A DNA stretch of 64,000 nucleotides from JBEKUY01 sp049514555 (GTDB taxonomy: Bacteria; Acidobacteriota; Terriglobia; Acidiferrales; UBA7541). The notes under the pieces were generated by a model. It searched no databases. It worked only from the letters and a program-made list of their open reading frames with translations, and was not told the origin of the DNA. The stretch covers positions 1 through 64,000 of the forward strand of contig JBEKUY010000008.1 of the NCBI GenBank assembly GCA_049514555.1, in the 5' to 3' direction. Positions 8,778 to 17,169 of the stretch are shown piece by piece; position 1 is the first letter of the stretch; every line of letters starts with the position of its first letter. Both the position numbers and the translations under genes were made by a program.

Positions 8778-9917
8778 TCAGCGCGAGGCGCCCGCCAGCC
8801 GCTCGAGCGCCCATTTTGCGTGCTCGGCGATCATCGGGTCGTGCGCGTCGCCAAGCTTCTTCAGCAACGTTAGAACGCGCTCGTAGGCCGCGCTGTCTGT
8901 TCGCAGGCGCGAGTTGCCCAGAGCCACGCAAGCGTTCCGCACGATTCCGCGCCACTTCGCCCGGCGCACCGCGCTCCCGCGAAACGCCGCGCCAAATTCC
9001 TCTTCGCCGAGCCCTGCCAGCCATTCCAACTCCGGCAAGCAAAGCGAGTGCCCGGAGCCATCCATATCTTCGATCGCGCGAGGCAGAAAAGCCGCCTCGT
9101 TTGTCGCCGTTGCGCCGCGGTTCCACGGGCAAACGTCCTGGCAGATGTCGCAACCGAACGCGTGCGTTCCCACAGGTTCGCGCAACGGTTCGGGAATACT
9201 CCCGCGCAGTTCTATCGTCAGGTAAGAAATGCACCGCCGCGCGTCCATCACGTACGGTTCCACCAGCGCTCCCGTCGGACAAGCATCGAGGCATAGGCGG
9301 CAGTTCCCGCACAGATCCGGCGGAGGTCCTTCCGCCTCGGCAAGACTCGGCGCCAGATCGAGCGTCGTCAGGATGAGTCCCAGGAAAAGCCAGGAGCCGA
9401 GTTTCTCGTTGATCAGACAGGTGTTTTTCCCGAGCCAGCCGAGCCCGGCGTACTTGGCCGCCACGCGCTCCGCCACGGGCCCCGTGTCCACGTACGCCCG
9501 CGCCTCGAACGGCGGGGCGCGTCTCTCGCGCAGCCCGCGCAGCAGCTCTTCCAGCTTTCGCCCGAGCACCTGGTGGTAGTCGTCGCCCCAGGCGTAGCGC
9601 GAGATCCATCCGTGCGGCTCCTCGCCGAGCCATCCGTCGCGCGCTTCGACCGAGTACGCCTGCGGGGTGTTGTAGTTCAGCGCGCAGACCACAATGCTTC
9701 GCGCGCCAGGGAGAACGGACTCAAGCGAGCGGCGCCGCGAGTCTTCGAGGTAGCGCATCTCGCCCGCGTAGCCGAGCTCGAGCCACTCGCTCATCCGCAA
9801 CAGCTCGGGAAATTCCTCCGCGCGGGCCACGCCGCACAGATCGAACCCCAGCTCCCGCGCCCGTGCCATGATCCACGCGGTCGTGCTCGCGTCGCCCACT
9901 CCGGCATTCTGCCGCAT
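8778..9917 (-). CDS. queG: Epoxyqueuosine reductase
   Basis: 379 aa. QueG is a cobalamin- and [4Fe-4S]-dependent cytosolic enzyme that converts epoxyqueuosine in tRNA to queuosine, the last step of the pathway. Visible features are YVDTGP with the probable acid Asp144, the first ferredoxin-type cluster motif CGNCRLCLDACP (Cys203, 206, 209, 213), the second motif CDICQDVCP (Cys256, 259, 263), and a HEAT-like C-terminus (RGIVRNACVALGN). The ATG at 9917 has no visible ribosome binding site and lies only a few bases past the T-run of the preceding terminator, so it may need its own promoter or an internal start (ATG at 9869). Confidence 0.95.
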   Translation of the reverse strand: MRQNAGVGDASTTAWIMARARELGFDLCGVARAEEFPELLRMSEWLELGYAGEMRYLEDSRRRSLESVLPGARSIVVCALNYNTPQAYSVEARDGWLGEEPHGWISRYAWGDDYHQVLGRKLEELLRGLRERRAPPFEARAYVDTGPVAERVAAKYAGLGWLGKNTCLINEKLGSWLFLGLILTTLDLAPSLAEAEGPPPDLCGNCRLCLDACPTGALVEPYVMDARRCISYLTIELRGSIPEPLREPVGTHAFGCDICQDVCPWNRGATATNEAAFLPRAIEDMDGSGHSLCLPELEWLAGLGEEEFGAAFRGSAVRRAKWRGIVRNACVALGNSRLRTDSAAYERVLTLLKKLGDAHDPMIAEHAKWALERLAGASR

Positions 9918-9922
9918 CGCGT

Positions 9923-9961
9923 ACCAAAAGAAAAAGGCCCCATCCGCGGGAGACGGGGCCT
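9923..9961 (-). terminator. Rho-independent terminator of the cold-shock gene
   Basis: AGGCCCC (9935-9941) pairs with GGGGCCT (9955-9961). On the minus strand the stem is followed directly by TTTTTCTTTT. It lies 17 nt past the cold-shock stop codon and ends about 6 nt before the queG ATG. Confidence 0.85.
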
Positions 9962-9977
9962 GGGAGAGTTTCGATGC

Positions 9978-10187
9978 TCAGGCAGCCCGGGTTACGTTTT
10001 CGGCTTGATACCCCTTGGGTCCCTGCTTCACTTCAAACTCCACTTGTTGGCCCTCGGTGAGTGTCTTGTAGCCGTCCATCTGGATCGCCGAGAAATGAAC
10101 GAATACGTCCTCGCCCGACTGGCGCTGGATGAACCCATACCCTTTTGCCGCATTGAACCACTTCACCACACCTTGCTCTCTGCTCAA
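9978..10187 (-). CDS. Cold-shock domain protein
   Basis: 69 aa when started at TTG 10187, which matches the usual 65-70 aa length. The protein is a single OB-fold nucleic-acid-binding domain: GVVKWFNAAKGYGFI carries RNP1 (KGYGFI) and VFVHFSAI carries RNP2. These proteins bind single-stranded RNA or DNA and melt RNA structure. The TTG is favoured because AGGAG lies 8 nt upstream and residues upstream of it do not belong to the family; the open frame itself runs to 10316. A strong terminator follows. About 165 nt of untranslated sequence lies upstream, as is common for csp genes. Confidence 0.9.
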   Translation of the reverse strand: MSREQGVVKWFNAAKGYGFIQRQSGEDVFVHFSAIQMDGYKTLTEGQQVEFEVKQGPKGYQAENVTRAA

Positions 10188-10352
10188 CTTCGGTACTCCT
10201 CTTGCCTTGAGATAGCGCTTCTGCGGGTGTAACGCCAGCCGGAGGAAACCCGTCGCCACGAATTTCCTGAAAACCGCGGTATTACAGACCCCGAAAACGC
10301 GGCGGTATGCTGGCACAAAATCGAGGGAGTGTCCAGTAGGCGGGCCGAAGAC

Positions 10353-10697
10353 TCAGTGGAAACTGCCGAGCGCCGCAGCCTCATCTGAATGCACGTCGAA
10401 AACGGTGAAAAGCCTCGTAATTTGCAGCAGATCGTGGACTTTCTGGGTCAGGTGCAGCAGCTTCAAGTCCCCTCCGGCTTTGGTCACCGTCCGGTAGCCG
10501 CTCACCATCTCGCCGATCCCGGAGCTGTCGATGTATTCCACATCGGCCAGGTCCAGGACGATCTTGATCCGCCCCTGGCCGATCAGCTCGCCCAGCAGAC
10601 GCCGTAGCGCCGCGCTGCCCTCGCCAAGCGTGATCCTTCCGCTCACGTCCACCACTGTCACCGCGCCCACATTGCGCGTCGTAGAGCGGATGGCCAC
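10353..10697 (-). CDS. STAS-domain anti-sigma factor antagonist
   Basis: 114 aa, essentially one STAS domain of the SpoIIAA/RsbV type. The phosphorylation loop YIDSSGIGEMV is intact (Ser58/Ser59), as is the preceding IVLDLADV strand. Such proteins bind and release a partner-switching kinase depending on serine phosphorylation. The start is a GTG at 10697 with AAGAGG about 9 nt upstream. It follows an RsbW-like kinase gene after 3 nt, so the pair is one operon. No sigma factor or PP2C phosphatase gene lies beside it, so the regulated output is unknown. Confidence 0.92.
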   Translation of the reverse strand: MAIRSTTRNVGAVTVVDVSGRITLGEGSAALRRLLGELIGQGRIKIVLDLADVEYIDSSGIGEMVSGYRTVTKAGGDLKLLHLTQKVHDLLQITRLFTVFDVHSDEAAALGSFH

Positions 10698-10700
10698 CAG

Positions 10701-11183
10701 TCAAGACCTCTTCCGTTGTGTCGGCCGGTTCCCGTTCGGCGGCCCCTGCTTGCCACGCGCGCCCGGCAACAGCTTCGACATGATGACTTCGGCGCCGCCC
10801 GTTTTCCCCCGCTTCACGTCAAACTCGTCCATAAACGCGCGCATCAGGAAGATTCCCCGCCCGGAGGTCTTCAGCAGGTTCTCTCTCGCCAGGGGATCAG
10901 GCACCGAGGCCAGGTTGAATCCGTTCCCTTCGTCGAGCACGTGGACGATGAGTTTCTCCGGCGTCAGGTCGAAGCTGAGGTGGATTTGCTTGTCGCCGTG
11001 CTCTCCGTTTCCATAGTGGAACGCGTTGATGACGCCCTCGCGCACCGACATGCCGATCTTGTGGCAGTCGTCGTCGTCGAAACCGGCGTCGGCCGCCACG
11101 CGCAGGGATGCCTCCTCCGCCTGGTTGACGCTTTCCAACCGCGTCCCCAGGGTTATCTCAACGTGCTTGGTCTTCACTGCCAT
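10701..11183 (-). CDS. RsbW-like anti-sigma serine kinase (HATPase)
   Basis: 160 aa GHKL-type ATPase. The N-box is VREGVINAFHYGN (Glu49, Asn53), the G1 box is DEGNGF (84-89) and the G2 box is GRGIFLM (108-114). Kinases of this type bind a sigma factor or other target and phosphorylate the STAS antagonist, here encoded directly downstream. The last 20 residues are basic and extend beyond the domain. The ATG is at 11183. The downstream STAS gene starts 3 nt after the stop, implying coupled expression. Confidence 0.9.
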   Translation of the reverse strand: MAVKTKHVEITLGTRLESVNQAEEASLRVAADAGFDDDDCHKIGMSVREGVINAFHYGNGEHGDKQIHLSFDLTPEKLIVHVLDEGNGFNLASVPDPLARENLLKTSGRGIFLMRAFMDEFDVKRGKTGGAEVIMSKLLPGARGKQGPPNGNRPTQRKRS

Positions 11184-11432
11184 GCGGCGCTGTCGGGCAA
11201 CCTAAACAGCCACTACCAACTATGCGTAACATAGCGCTGGAAGCTAAGTCAATGGAACGCTCGACCGGCATGTTCTCCCGCCGCCACTTGAATCCGCCGG
11301 GACAAGACGCAGGGACCCAGGGACCGCTCCAGCACCCTGCAGGGTACGCAGGATTTGCTTCCGCGCGGCGCGCGAGTGCGGCATAATCGCGCGCGTTCGA
11401 CTTTTCCCGAGGCTGCGCCATGGAGGTGCACG

Positions 11433-11960
11433 GTGAGCACACGACCCTGGAGTTCCACGGCCCCGCCCGCTGAGTTTCGCAGCTACGTGCCGGCCGAAGA
11501 GAGTCCCAGGGAGTTCTCCTTTCGAGCCTTGTTGCTCGGCGCCCTCTTCGGACTTCTGTTCGGCGCCGTGACCACTTACGTCGGTTTGCGCGCTGGCCTC
11601 ACCGTCTCCGCCTCGATTCCCATCGCCGTGCTCTCCATCAGCCTCCTGCGCCCTCTTGGCCGCTCTACCATCCTCGAAAACAATATCGTGCAGACCACCG
11701 GTTCCGCCGGAGAATCTCTCGCTGCCGGCGTGCTCTTCACCCTCCCCGCGCTTATCTTTCTCGGATTCGGATCGGAATTCACTTACTGGCGCATTTTCCC
11801 GCTGGCGCTTCTGGGCGGCTGGCTCGGCGTGCTCATGATGATTCCGCTGCGCCGCCAGCTCATTGTGAAAGAGCACGGCAACCTGGCTTTTCCCGAAGGC
11901 ACGGCTTGCGCCGACGTGCTCGTCGCCGGCGAGCGCGGCGGGTGGAGCACCGTTACATGA
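11433..11960 (+). pseudogene. OPT-family transporter, truncated N-terminal fragment
   Basis: The GTG start at 11433 has GGAGG 6 nt upstream. 175 codons follow that match the N-terminus of OPT-family oligopeptide transporters: YVPAEESPREFSFRALLLG, the glycine-rich first helices, ENNIVQTTGSAGESLAAG, and FPEGTACADVLVAGE. The family is about 600-700 aa, so roughly three quarters are missing. Homology stops near 11942, and the frame ends at a TGA only a few bases past the convergent stop codon of the complete OPT gene. It could be a deletion remnant, a rearrangement or an assembly chimera. A functional protein is unlikely. Confidence 0.75.
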
Positions 11961-14007
11961 TTGCTGATGGGGGTGCTGGCTCGTCGGGACTCCCCGCGTT
12001 GGCCAGCGGAACACGAACCATCGTGATCACCAGCACTGCTAGCGCGGCCAGCGCGGCCCAAATCGAAGGCGTCCAGTGGACCAATGTCACGTTTTTGCCG
12101 GCACCCACTAGGCCGGCGATCACGAGGCCAGACAAAGCCTCTCCCGCGATCAGCCCCGAAGCGGTCAAAACGCCGGCGTTATCCACCCGCGCCTTCTGCG
12201 CATCGTTGTAACCGCGGCGGTCGCGCAGTTTGTCGGTGACCCAGCGAATGATCCCGCCCACGAAAATCGCAAAGGTCGTCCCTAGAGGCAAATACATGCC
12301 GACGGAGAACAGCATCACGCTCTTGACTTCGATCATGATCATCGCGATGCCCAGCAGAATTCCGACCACCACCAGCGGCCAAGCCATGTCACCGCCCACA
12401 ATGCCTTTGGCAAGCATCGCCATCAAGCCCGCTTGCGGAGCCGACAACGCGGGACTGCCAAAGTGATAAGCCTTGTCGAGTACAGCCAGGGGAAAGAACA
12501 GCACCAAGGATGCAACCACAATTCCCAACAGGTCTCCGATCTGCATCTTCGAAGGGGTGCCACCGAGAATGTGTCCAACCTTCAAGTCTTGCAGCATCTC
12601 GCCTGCGACCGCCGAGGACACACAGATCACCGCCGCTACGCCCAGCACGGCCGCGACCCCGCCGGTGCCGGAAACTCCCAGAGCGACCATCAGCAAGGCC
12701 GCGATCACCAAAGTACACAGCGTAAGTCCTGACACAGGATTGTTTGAAGACCCGATCATGCCGACCAGGTTGCCGGAAACCGCAGCGAAGAAGAATCCGA
12801 TGATGACCATCACTCCTGCGCCCACCAGCGAACCGGAAAGAATCTTGGAACTGGAAAGGGTCCCCGCGCCGCTGATGAAGTGGTAGTACAGAACGATCAT
12901 GGCGATGAACACGACGGCTACTCCCGCAAAGACGGCTTTGGCGGGCAGGTCGCGCTCGGTGCGATTGGTCGTTGCATGCGCGGCCGCCGACTTCTTCAAA
13001 TCCGAAATCGCTCGCCCCATGCCTACCGCAAGCTGCTTGCGCATCTTGAACAATGTGTAAGTCGCGCCCACCAGCATCCCCCCGACCGCGATAGGACGCA
13101 CGATGGAGTAGTAGATTGCTCCGGCCAGCAGGGACCACGAGAGGCTCTGTCCGGCCGGCTGTGCCGCCTGAATGTAGGGCCCGATCGTAAAGGTGAGTAA
13201 CGGCACCAGCAGCCCCCAGGCCAGCACCCCGCCCGCGAAATTCAACCCCGCCAGCCGTGGACCAATAATGTATCCGACCCCCAGGTACGCCGGGCTGATG
13301 TCCGGCGCGGTGAATAACGTAGTTCCCCCAGTGACTGTGGTCACAACGTTTGGATTCGTGCTGGTACGCAGCAACAACTTCTTGCCCAGCGCACTGATCC
13401 TCACAGCAAATGTGTTATTCGGCGAAAACACGTTGACCGCGCCCAGCAGGAACATGAACCCGCCGAATCCCATGTTGGCAAACAGAATCTTGGCCGCCTT
13501 GGCCCCTTGCTGTCCGGCTTTATGAATCTCCGACGCCGCCACCGACTCGGGATAGGGAAGTTCGGGGTCCTCGACCATCACGCGTCGCAACAGCGTCACA
13601 AAGAGAATTCCCAGCGTTCCGCCAATCACCATCAGCGCGACGCAATTCCAATACTTCTCGCGGGTGAGCCCTGGCCATAGTCCCGCCATCACAAACGCGG
13701 GAATCGTGAACACGGCCCCCGCCGCCACGGACTCGCCGATCGAGCCCACGGTTCGCGCGATGTTCTCTTCCAGCAGCGAGCCCTTCATCAGCCGCAGCAG
13801 TGCCATGCCGATCACCGCCGCCGGATAGGTCGCCGCAATCGTCATTCCCGCCTTTAGCCCGAGATAGGCGTTTGCCGACCCGAGAATCGCCGTCATCACC
13901 AGCCCGATGAGCACGGCCCGGAAGGTGAATTCCTTCATTGGCGCATCGGGGGGAACGTAAGGCTGGTACTTCTTCGGACCCGGCGAAACAGAAGATTGAG
14001 TGTTCAT
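11953..14007 (-). CDS. OPT family oligopeptide transporter
   Basis: 684 aa polytopic inner-membrane protein of the OPT superfamily (proton-coupled uptake of peptides or metal chelates). It has about 14-16 hydrophobic segments and the conserved phrases YVPPDAPMKEFTFRAVLIG, NAYLGLKAGMTIAATYPAAV, ENIARTVGSIGESVAAGAVF, and LPYPESVAASEIHKAG. The start is the ATG at 14007 with GAGG 7 nt upstream rather than a TTG 15 nt earlier. It is divergent from pepD over about 240 nt. The two genes fit a peptide-import and peptide-hydrolysis unit, although the true substrate is not shown by sequence. Confidence 0.93.
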   Translation of the reverse strand: MNTQSSVSPGPKKYQPYVPPDAPMKEFTFRAVLIGLVMTAILGSANAYLGLKAGMTIAATYPAAVIGMALLRLMKGSLLEENIARTVGSIGESVAAGAVFTIPAFVMAGLWPGLTREKYWNCVALMVIGGTLGILFVTLLRRVMVEDPELPYPESVAASEIHKAGQQGAKAAKILFANMGFGGFMFLLGAVNVFSPNNTFAVRISALGKKLLLRTSTNPNVVTTVTGGTTLFTAPDISPAYLGVGYIIGPRLAGLNFAGGVLAWGLLVPLLTFTIGPYIQAAQPAGQSLSWSLLAGAIYYSIVRPIAVGGMLVGATYTLFKMRKQLAVGMGRAISDLKKSAAAHATTNRTERDLPAKAVFAGVAVVFIAMIVLYYHFISGAGTLSSSKILSGSLVGAGVMVIIGFFFAAVSGNLVGMIGSSNNPVSGLTLCTLVIAALLMVALGVSGTGGVAAVLGVAAVICVSSAVAGEMLQDLKVGHILGGTPSKMQIGDLLGIVVASLVLFFPLAVLDKAYHFGSPALSAPQAGLMAMLAKGIVGGDMAWPLVVVGILLGIAMIMIEVKSVMLFSVGMYLPLGTTFAIFVGGIIRWVTDKLRDRRGYNDAQKARVDNAGVLTASGLIAGEALSGLVIAGLVGAGKNVTLVHWTPSIWAALAALAVLVITMVRVPLANAGSPDEPAPPSAIM

Positions 14008-14244
14008 GCGCGAACCTCGCAACTACCTTGTGTGGTGGGTAACTCTAGAAGACACGGAACGTTAGCATGCCACTTCATTCGTTCGCAAGCACAGCGAGGC
14101 CACCGTGCAACACCGTTGTCTCGGGATCGCGCCATCGGTTCCCTCCGGCGCTGTCCACACTGTCGCTCGCACGCCAGATGAATGTACAATGCCGTTGTTG
14201 TCCTCATCAAAATCAAATCCCGCCTTAGTGCCGCGGAGCATACC

Positions 14245-15693
14245 ATGATGCTTGCACTCGCAAACTTGCAACCTGAACAGTTGTGGAAACACTTTGACAG
14301 ATTGGCGGCCATTCCCCGCGCCTCGACTAAGGAAGGGGCCGCACGAGAGTATGTCCGCAGTGTGGCTACGAAGCTGGGTCTGGAACCCGTGCAGGACAAT
14401 GTCGGCAACCTGATCGTTCGCAAACCGGCTCGCCCGGGACGCGAGGGAGCGCCAATGACCCTCTTACAAGGCCACCTCGACATGGTCTGTGAGAAAAATG
14501 AGGCAACCGTTCATGACTTCGATAAAGATCCAATCAACGTCGTAAGAGACGGCGACTGGTTGAAGGCGGATGGTACGACCCTCGGCGCCGATAACGGCGT
14601 TGGCGTCGCCGCCGCACTTGCCGTGATGGAAAGCAATGACCTTGCCCATGGTCCTCTCGAGTTCGCTTTCACCATCGACGAAGAGACCGGTCTCACCGGC
14701 GCTTCTCAATTCGCCCCTGGTTTGCTGAAGTCCACGTTTTATCTGAATCTGGACAGCGAAGAGGAGGGAACCCTGTGTATCGGTTGTGCCGGTGGGGTTA
14801 ACACCACTGCTCGACGCAAGGTCAAGCTTGTTCCCGCCGCTGCCGGCTCGGCTTGGCGGATCAAGGTGACTGGCCTGAGGGGAGGTCACTCCGGCGTCGA
14901 TATCCATCAAGGCCGCGGGAATGCCCTGCGCATCATGGGTGCAGTCCTTCAGGACTTGGTCGATCGCCTTCCCGTCGAACTCGCTGAGGTCAACGGTGGA
15001 AGCGCGCACAACGCCATCCCTCGCGAGGCGGTGGCCATCGTGGTGCTTCCCGATTCGCGCGAAGCTGAATTGAAATCGATTGTCGCCTCAGCCGAAGCTA
15101 CGTGCAAAGCCGAATTGGGAGGCTTCGATTCCGGACTTCAGATCACGACCGCGGAAACCAAACGCCCCGCAATGGTGCTGAGTGTGAGCGACGCGAAAAA
15201 TACCGCGGCTCTTCTGGCCAGTATGCCTCATGGAGTTCTAGCGATGAGCCCCGACGTTCCCGGCTTGGTTCAGACCTCCACGAACCTGGCGACCGTCATT
15301 ACCAAGGGGGATCTAGTCGAGATTGTCACGAGTCAGCGGAGTGCGATCGCGACCAGCAAACAATCTGCTGCCCGCATGGTGGCCACGGTATGCTGTCTCG
15401 CGGGCTTCGAGGCCGAGCACGCTGGTGACTATCCCGGCTGGAAACCCGAGCCAAACAGCGATTTAATTCGAAAGCTCCAGGCAGTGCACCAAAAACTCTT
15501 CGGCCAGCCTGCCAAGCTGATCGCCATGCATGCTGGTTTGGAGTGTGGCGTCATCGGCGAGAAATATCCCGGCATGCAGATGGTGTCTTTTGGTCCGACG
15601 ATCGTGGATCCTCACAGCCCCAACGAGCGCGTGCAGATATCTACCGTGGAACATTTCTGGAACTACCTAAGGCAGATTCTCGAAACCTTGTAA
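14245..15693 (+). CDS. pepD: Cytosolic nonspecific dipeptidase (peptidase M20C)
   Basis: 482 aa from ATG 14245, with GGAG 6 nt upstream; a longer in-frame start at 14182 lacks support. PepD is a cytosolic zinc aminoacyl-histidine dipeptidase. The M20 metal and catalytic motifs are present: LLQGHLDMVCE (His ligand, then Asp), GADNGVG (bridging Asp), and IDEETGLTG (catalytic Glu-Glu). The lid-domain GGHSGVDIHQGRGN and the C-terminal STVEHFW (last His ligand) are also present. A possible -10 element, TACAAT, lies at 14185-14190. The divergent neighbour is an OPT peptide transporter, so imported peptides are a likely source of substrate. Confidence 0.95.
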   Translation: MMLALANLQPEQLWKHFDRLAAIPRASTKEGAAREYVRSVATKLGLEPVQDNVGNLIVRKPARPGREGAPMTLLQGHLDMVCEKNEATVHDFDKDPINVVRDGDWLKADGTTLGADNGVGVAAALAVMESNDLAHGPLEFAFTIDEETGLTGASQFAPGLLKSTFYLNLDSEEEGTLCIGCAGGVNTTARRKVKLVPAAAGSAWRIKVTGLRGGHSGVDIHQGRGNALRIMGAVLQDLVDRLPVELAEVNGGSAHNAIPREAVAIVVLPDSREAELKSIVASAEATCKAELGGFDSGLQITTAETKRPAMVLSVSDAKNTAALLASMPHGVLAMSPDVPGLVQTSTNLATVITKGDLVEIVTSQRSAIATSKQSAARMVATVCCLAGFEAEHAGDYPGWKPEPNSDLIRKLQAVHQKLFGQPAKLIAMHAGLECGVIGEKYPGMQMVSFGPTIVDPHSPNERVQISTVEHFWNYLRQILETL

Positions 15694-16244
15694 GCGCCAA
15701 TCAGGCTGTTCCTTTGGAGTGCGGCATGTCCTGAGCTTGTCGAAGGGAGGCAATGCCGCTGCTGTTGCGCTGCTTCTCGCAACCACCACTTGTCATCCTG
15801 AGGAGCGGGAAGTCTGCGCCCTGAAGGATCCCAACGTCCCATTCAAACACGGCCTCTCGATCTGACAAGAGTCCGCCCGCGGCGTCTTCGGTTTGCTGGC
15901 CATCGTGATCAGCGTCCTGCAGGACCCTCAAATCGCCACCGGTATTCCGCACTGGCTGACGCGTTTGCTCCGCCTCCCGCTTCGTCCCGATCTGCTCCTG
16001 TTTGGGCCCAAGCACTGGGCGCACCTGAGCCATGCGCCCGCCTTCGGCTTGGTCGTGTTCGTGGCGCTCGCCGCGTCGCTCTTCGTCTTCGCGCGCAAGA
16101 GACTCAGTTGACTGTGGCAGGTTCGCCCTGGCGGTGATTCAAATGCGATCGAACGCCTCGACGGTGCGCTGGTTTCGCGCGTTGTCCTCAAGCGGCTGGC
16201 CCCGCTTTGACTCGCGGACGGCCTCGCCGTAGACTGGATTCACC
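15694..16244. other. Intergenic region with REP-like repeats
   Basis: This 551-base gap between pepD and the rhomboid gene contains two intergenic-repeat-like stretches: CCTGAGCTTGTCGAAGG at about 15730-15746, and TGTCATCCTGAGGAGCG with a trailing GAAGGATC at about 15791-15830. It also contains a weak 72-codon membrane-protein-like frame listed separately. No RNA gene was recognised. Confidence 0.6.
15893..16111 (+). CDS. Possible small membrane protein or gene remnant
   Basis: 72 codons from a TTG. Two hydrophobic stretches are visible: one at the start (LLAIVISVLQ) and one near the end (AFGLVVFVALAASLFVFARKR), with a basic C-terminus typical of a membrane anchor. There is no ribosome binding site, no ATG or GTG, and an in-frame stop lies 30 nt upstream. 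It may therefore be a decayed gene rather than an expressed one. Not recognised as a known family. Confidence 0.2.
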   Translation: MLAIVISVLQDPQIATGIPHWLTRLLRLPLRPDLLLFGPKHWAHLSHAPAFGLVVFVALAASLFVFARKRLS

Positions 16245-17030
16245 ATGGGTTCTCGCCCGAGCTACCGCTCCTATCGGGTCAGCTTCGATTTCTTCATTAC
16301 TCCCGGGATTCGGCTCCTGCTGATCGCCACCGTGGCCGTTTTCATTCTGCAGGTCCTCGTCTACACCTTTTGGGGTCCCTTCACCTACCAGCGCTTGCTT
16401 TTGTGGTTCGGTCTGGTGCCCGCGGGAGTCATTCCCGGCCTGCGTATGTGGCAGCCATTCACCTATCTTTTCTTGCATGACGTTCACAGCATCTGGCACA
16501 TCCTCATCAACATGTTCATGCTGTGGATGTTTGGGCGGGACCTCGAACTCGTTTGGGGACGCGACCGTTTCCTGCGCTACTACTTCCTCACCGGCGTCGG
16601 CGCCGGACTCATTAACGTCATCGTGAAGACGATACCCGCCCTCTTCGGCCATGGTTACTCCTACATCCCCACGATTGGAGCCTCCGGCGCCATTTTCGGA
16701 ATTCTCATCGCCTGTGCCGTTCTATTCCCCGAACGCCGCCTCATCATGTTCCCCATTCCCATCCAGATGCGCATGCGCACCTTCGTCTGGATCATGATCG
16801 CTTTGGAATTCCTCGGTACCCTCGGCTCCGGCGGTGACAAGATCAGCCACATCTGCCATCTCGGCGGGATTGGTGTCGGCTACCTGTACCTGCGCCGCAG
16901 CTCCTTCCTGTTTCGCGCCCGCAACCGCCTGGCCGACTGGAAGCAGCAGCGCACCCGCCGCAAGTTCGAGGTCTACATGCGCCGCCACCGCGACGAGCCC
17001 CCTTCCGGCCCCGACCGCTGGGTCAACTAG
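16245..17030 (+). CDS. Rhomboid-family intramembrane serine protease
   Basis: 261 aa with six or more hydrophobic segments. Rhomboid landmarks are present: WQPFTYLFLHDVHSIWHILINM (L1 loop and the His/Asn of the oxyanion region), GASGAIFG with the nucleophile Ser147, and HLGGIGVG with the catalytic His205. These proteases cut transmembrane helices inside the membrane. The C-terminal 50 residues are strongly basic and cytoplasmic (RTRRKFEVYMRRHRDE). It is a single gene, followed by a hairpin in a repeat element at 17050-17070 that could end transcription. Confidence 0.93.
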   Translation: MGSRPSYRSYRVSFDFFITPGIRLLLIATVAVFILQVLVYTFWGPFTYQRLLLWFGLVPAGVIPGLRMWQPFTYLFLHDVHSIWHILINMFMLWMFGRDLELVWGRDRFLRYYFLTGVGAGLINVIVKTIPALFGHGYSYIPTIGASGAIFGILIACAVLFPERRLIMFPIPIQMRMRTFVWIMIALEFLGTLGSGGDKISHICHLGGIGVGYLYLRRSSFLFRARNRLADWKQQRTRRKFEVYMRRHRDEPPSGPDRWVN

Positions 17031-17038
17031 AACGACTG

Positions 17039-17080
17039 CGTCATTCCGAGCGCATCCGATGAGGATGCGCGAGGAACCTC
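17039..17080. repeat. REP-like intergenic repeat with hairpin
   Basis: GTCATTCCGAGCG followed by a stem GCGCATCC (17050-17057) / GGATGCGC (17063-17070) and CGAGGAACCTC. It belongs to the same motif family as the minus-strand element at 24203-24232. It may act as a terminator between the convergent rhomboid and pyk genes. Confidence 0.55.
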
Positions 17081-17169
17081 AACCGATGGTCACATTACCG
17101 CGTGCTGTGCGAAGAAATTCCCTACCTGCGGAGCCTTGTCTTAGCGGAAGGCTGAGGATCTCTCGCGCC

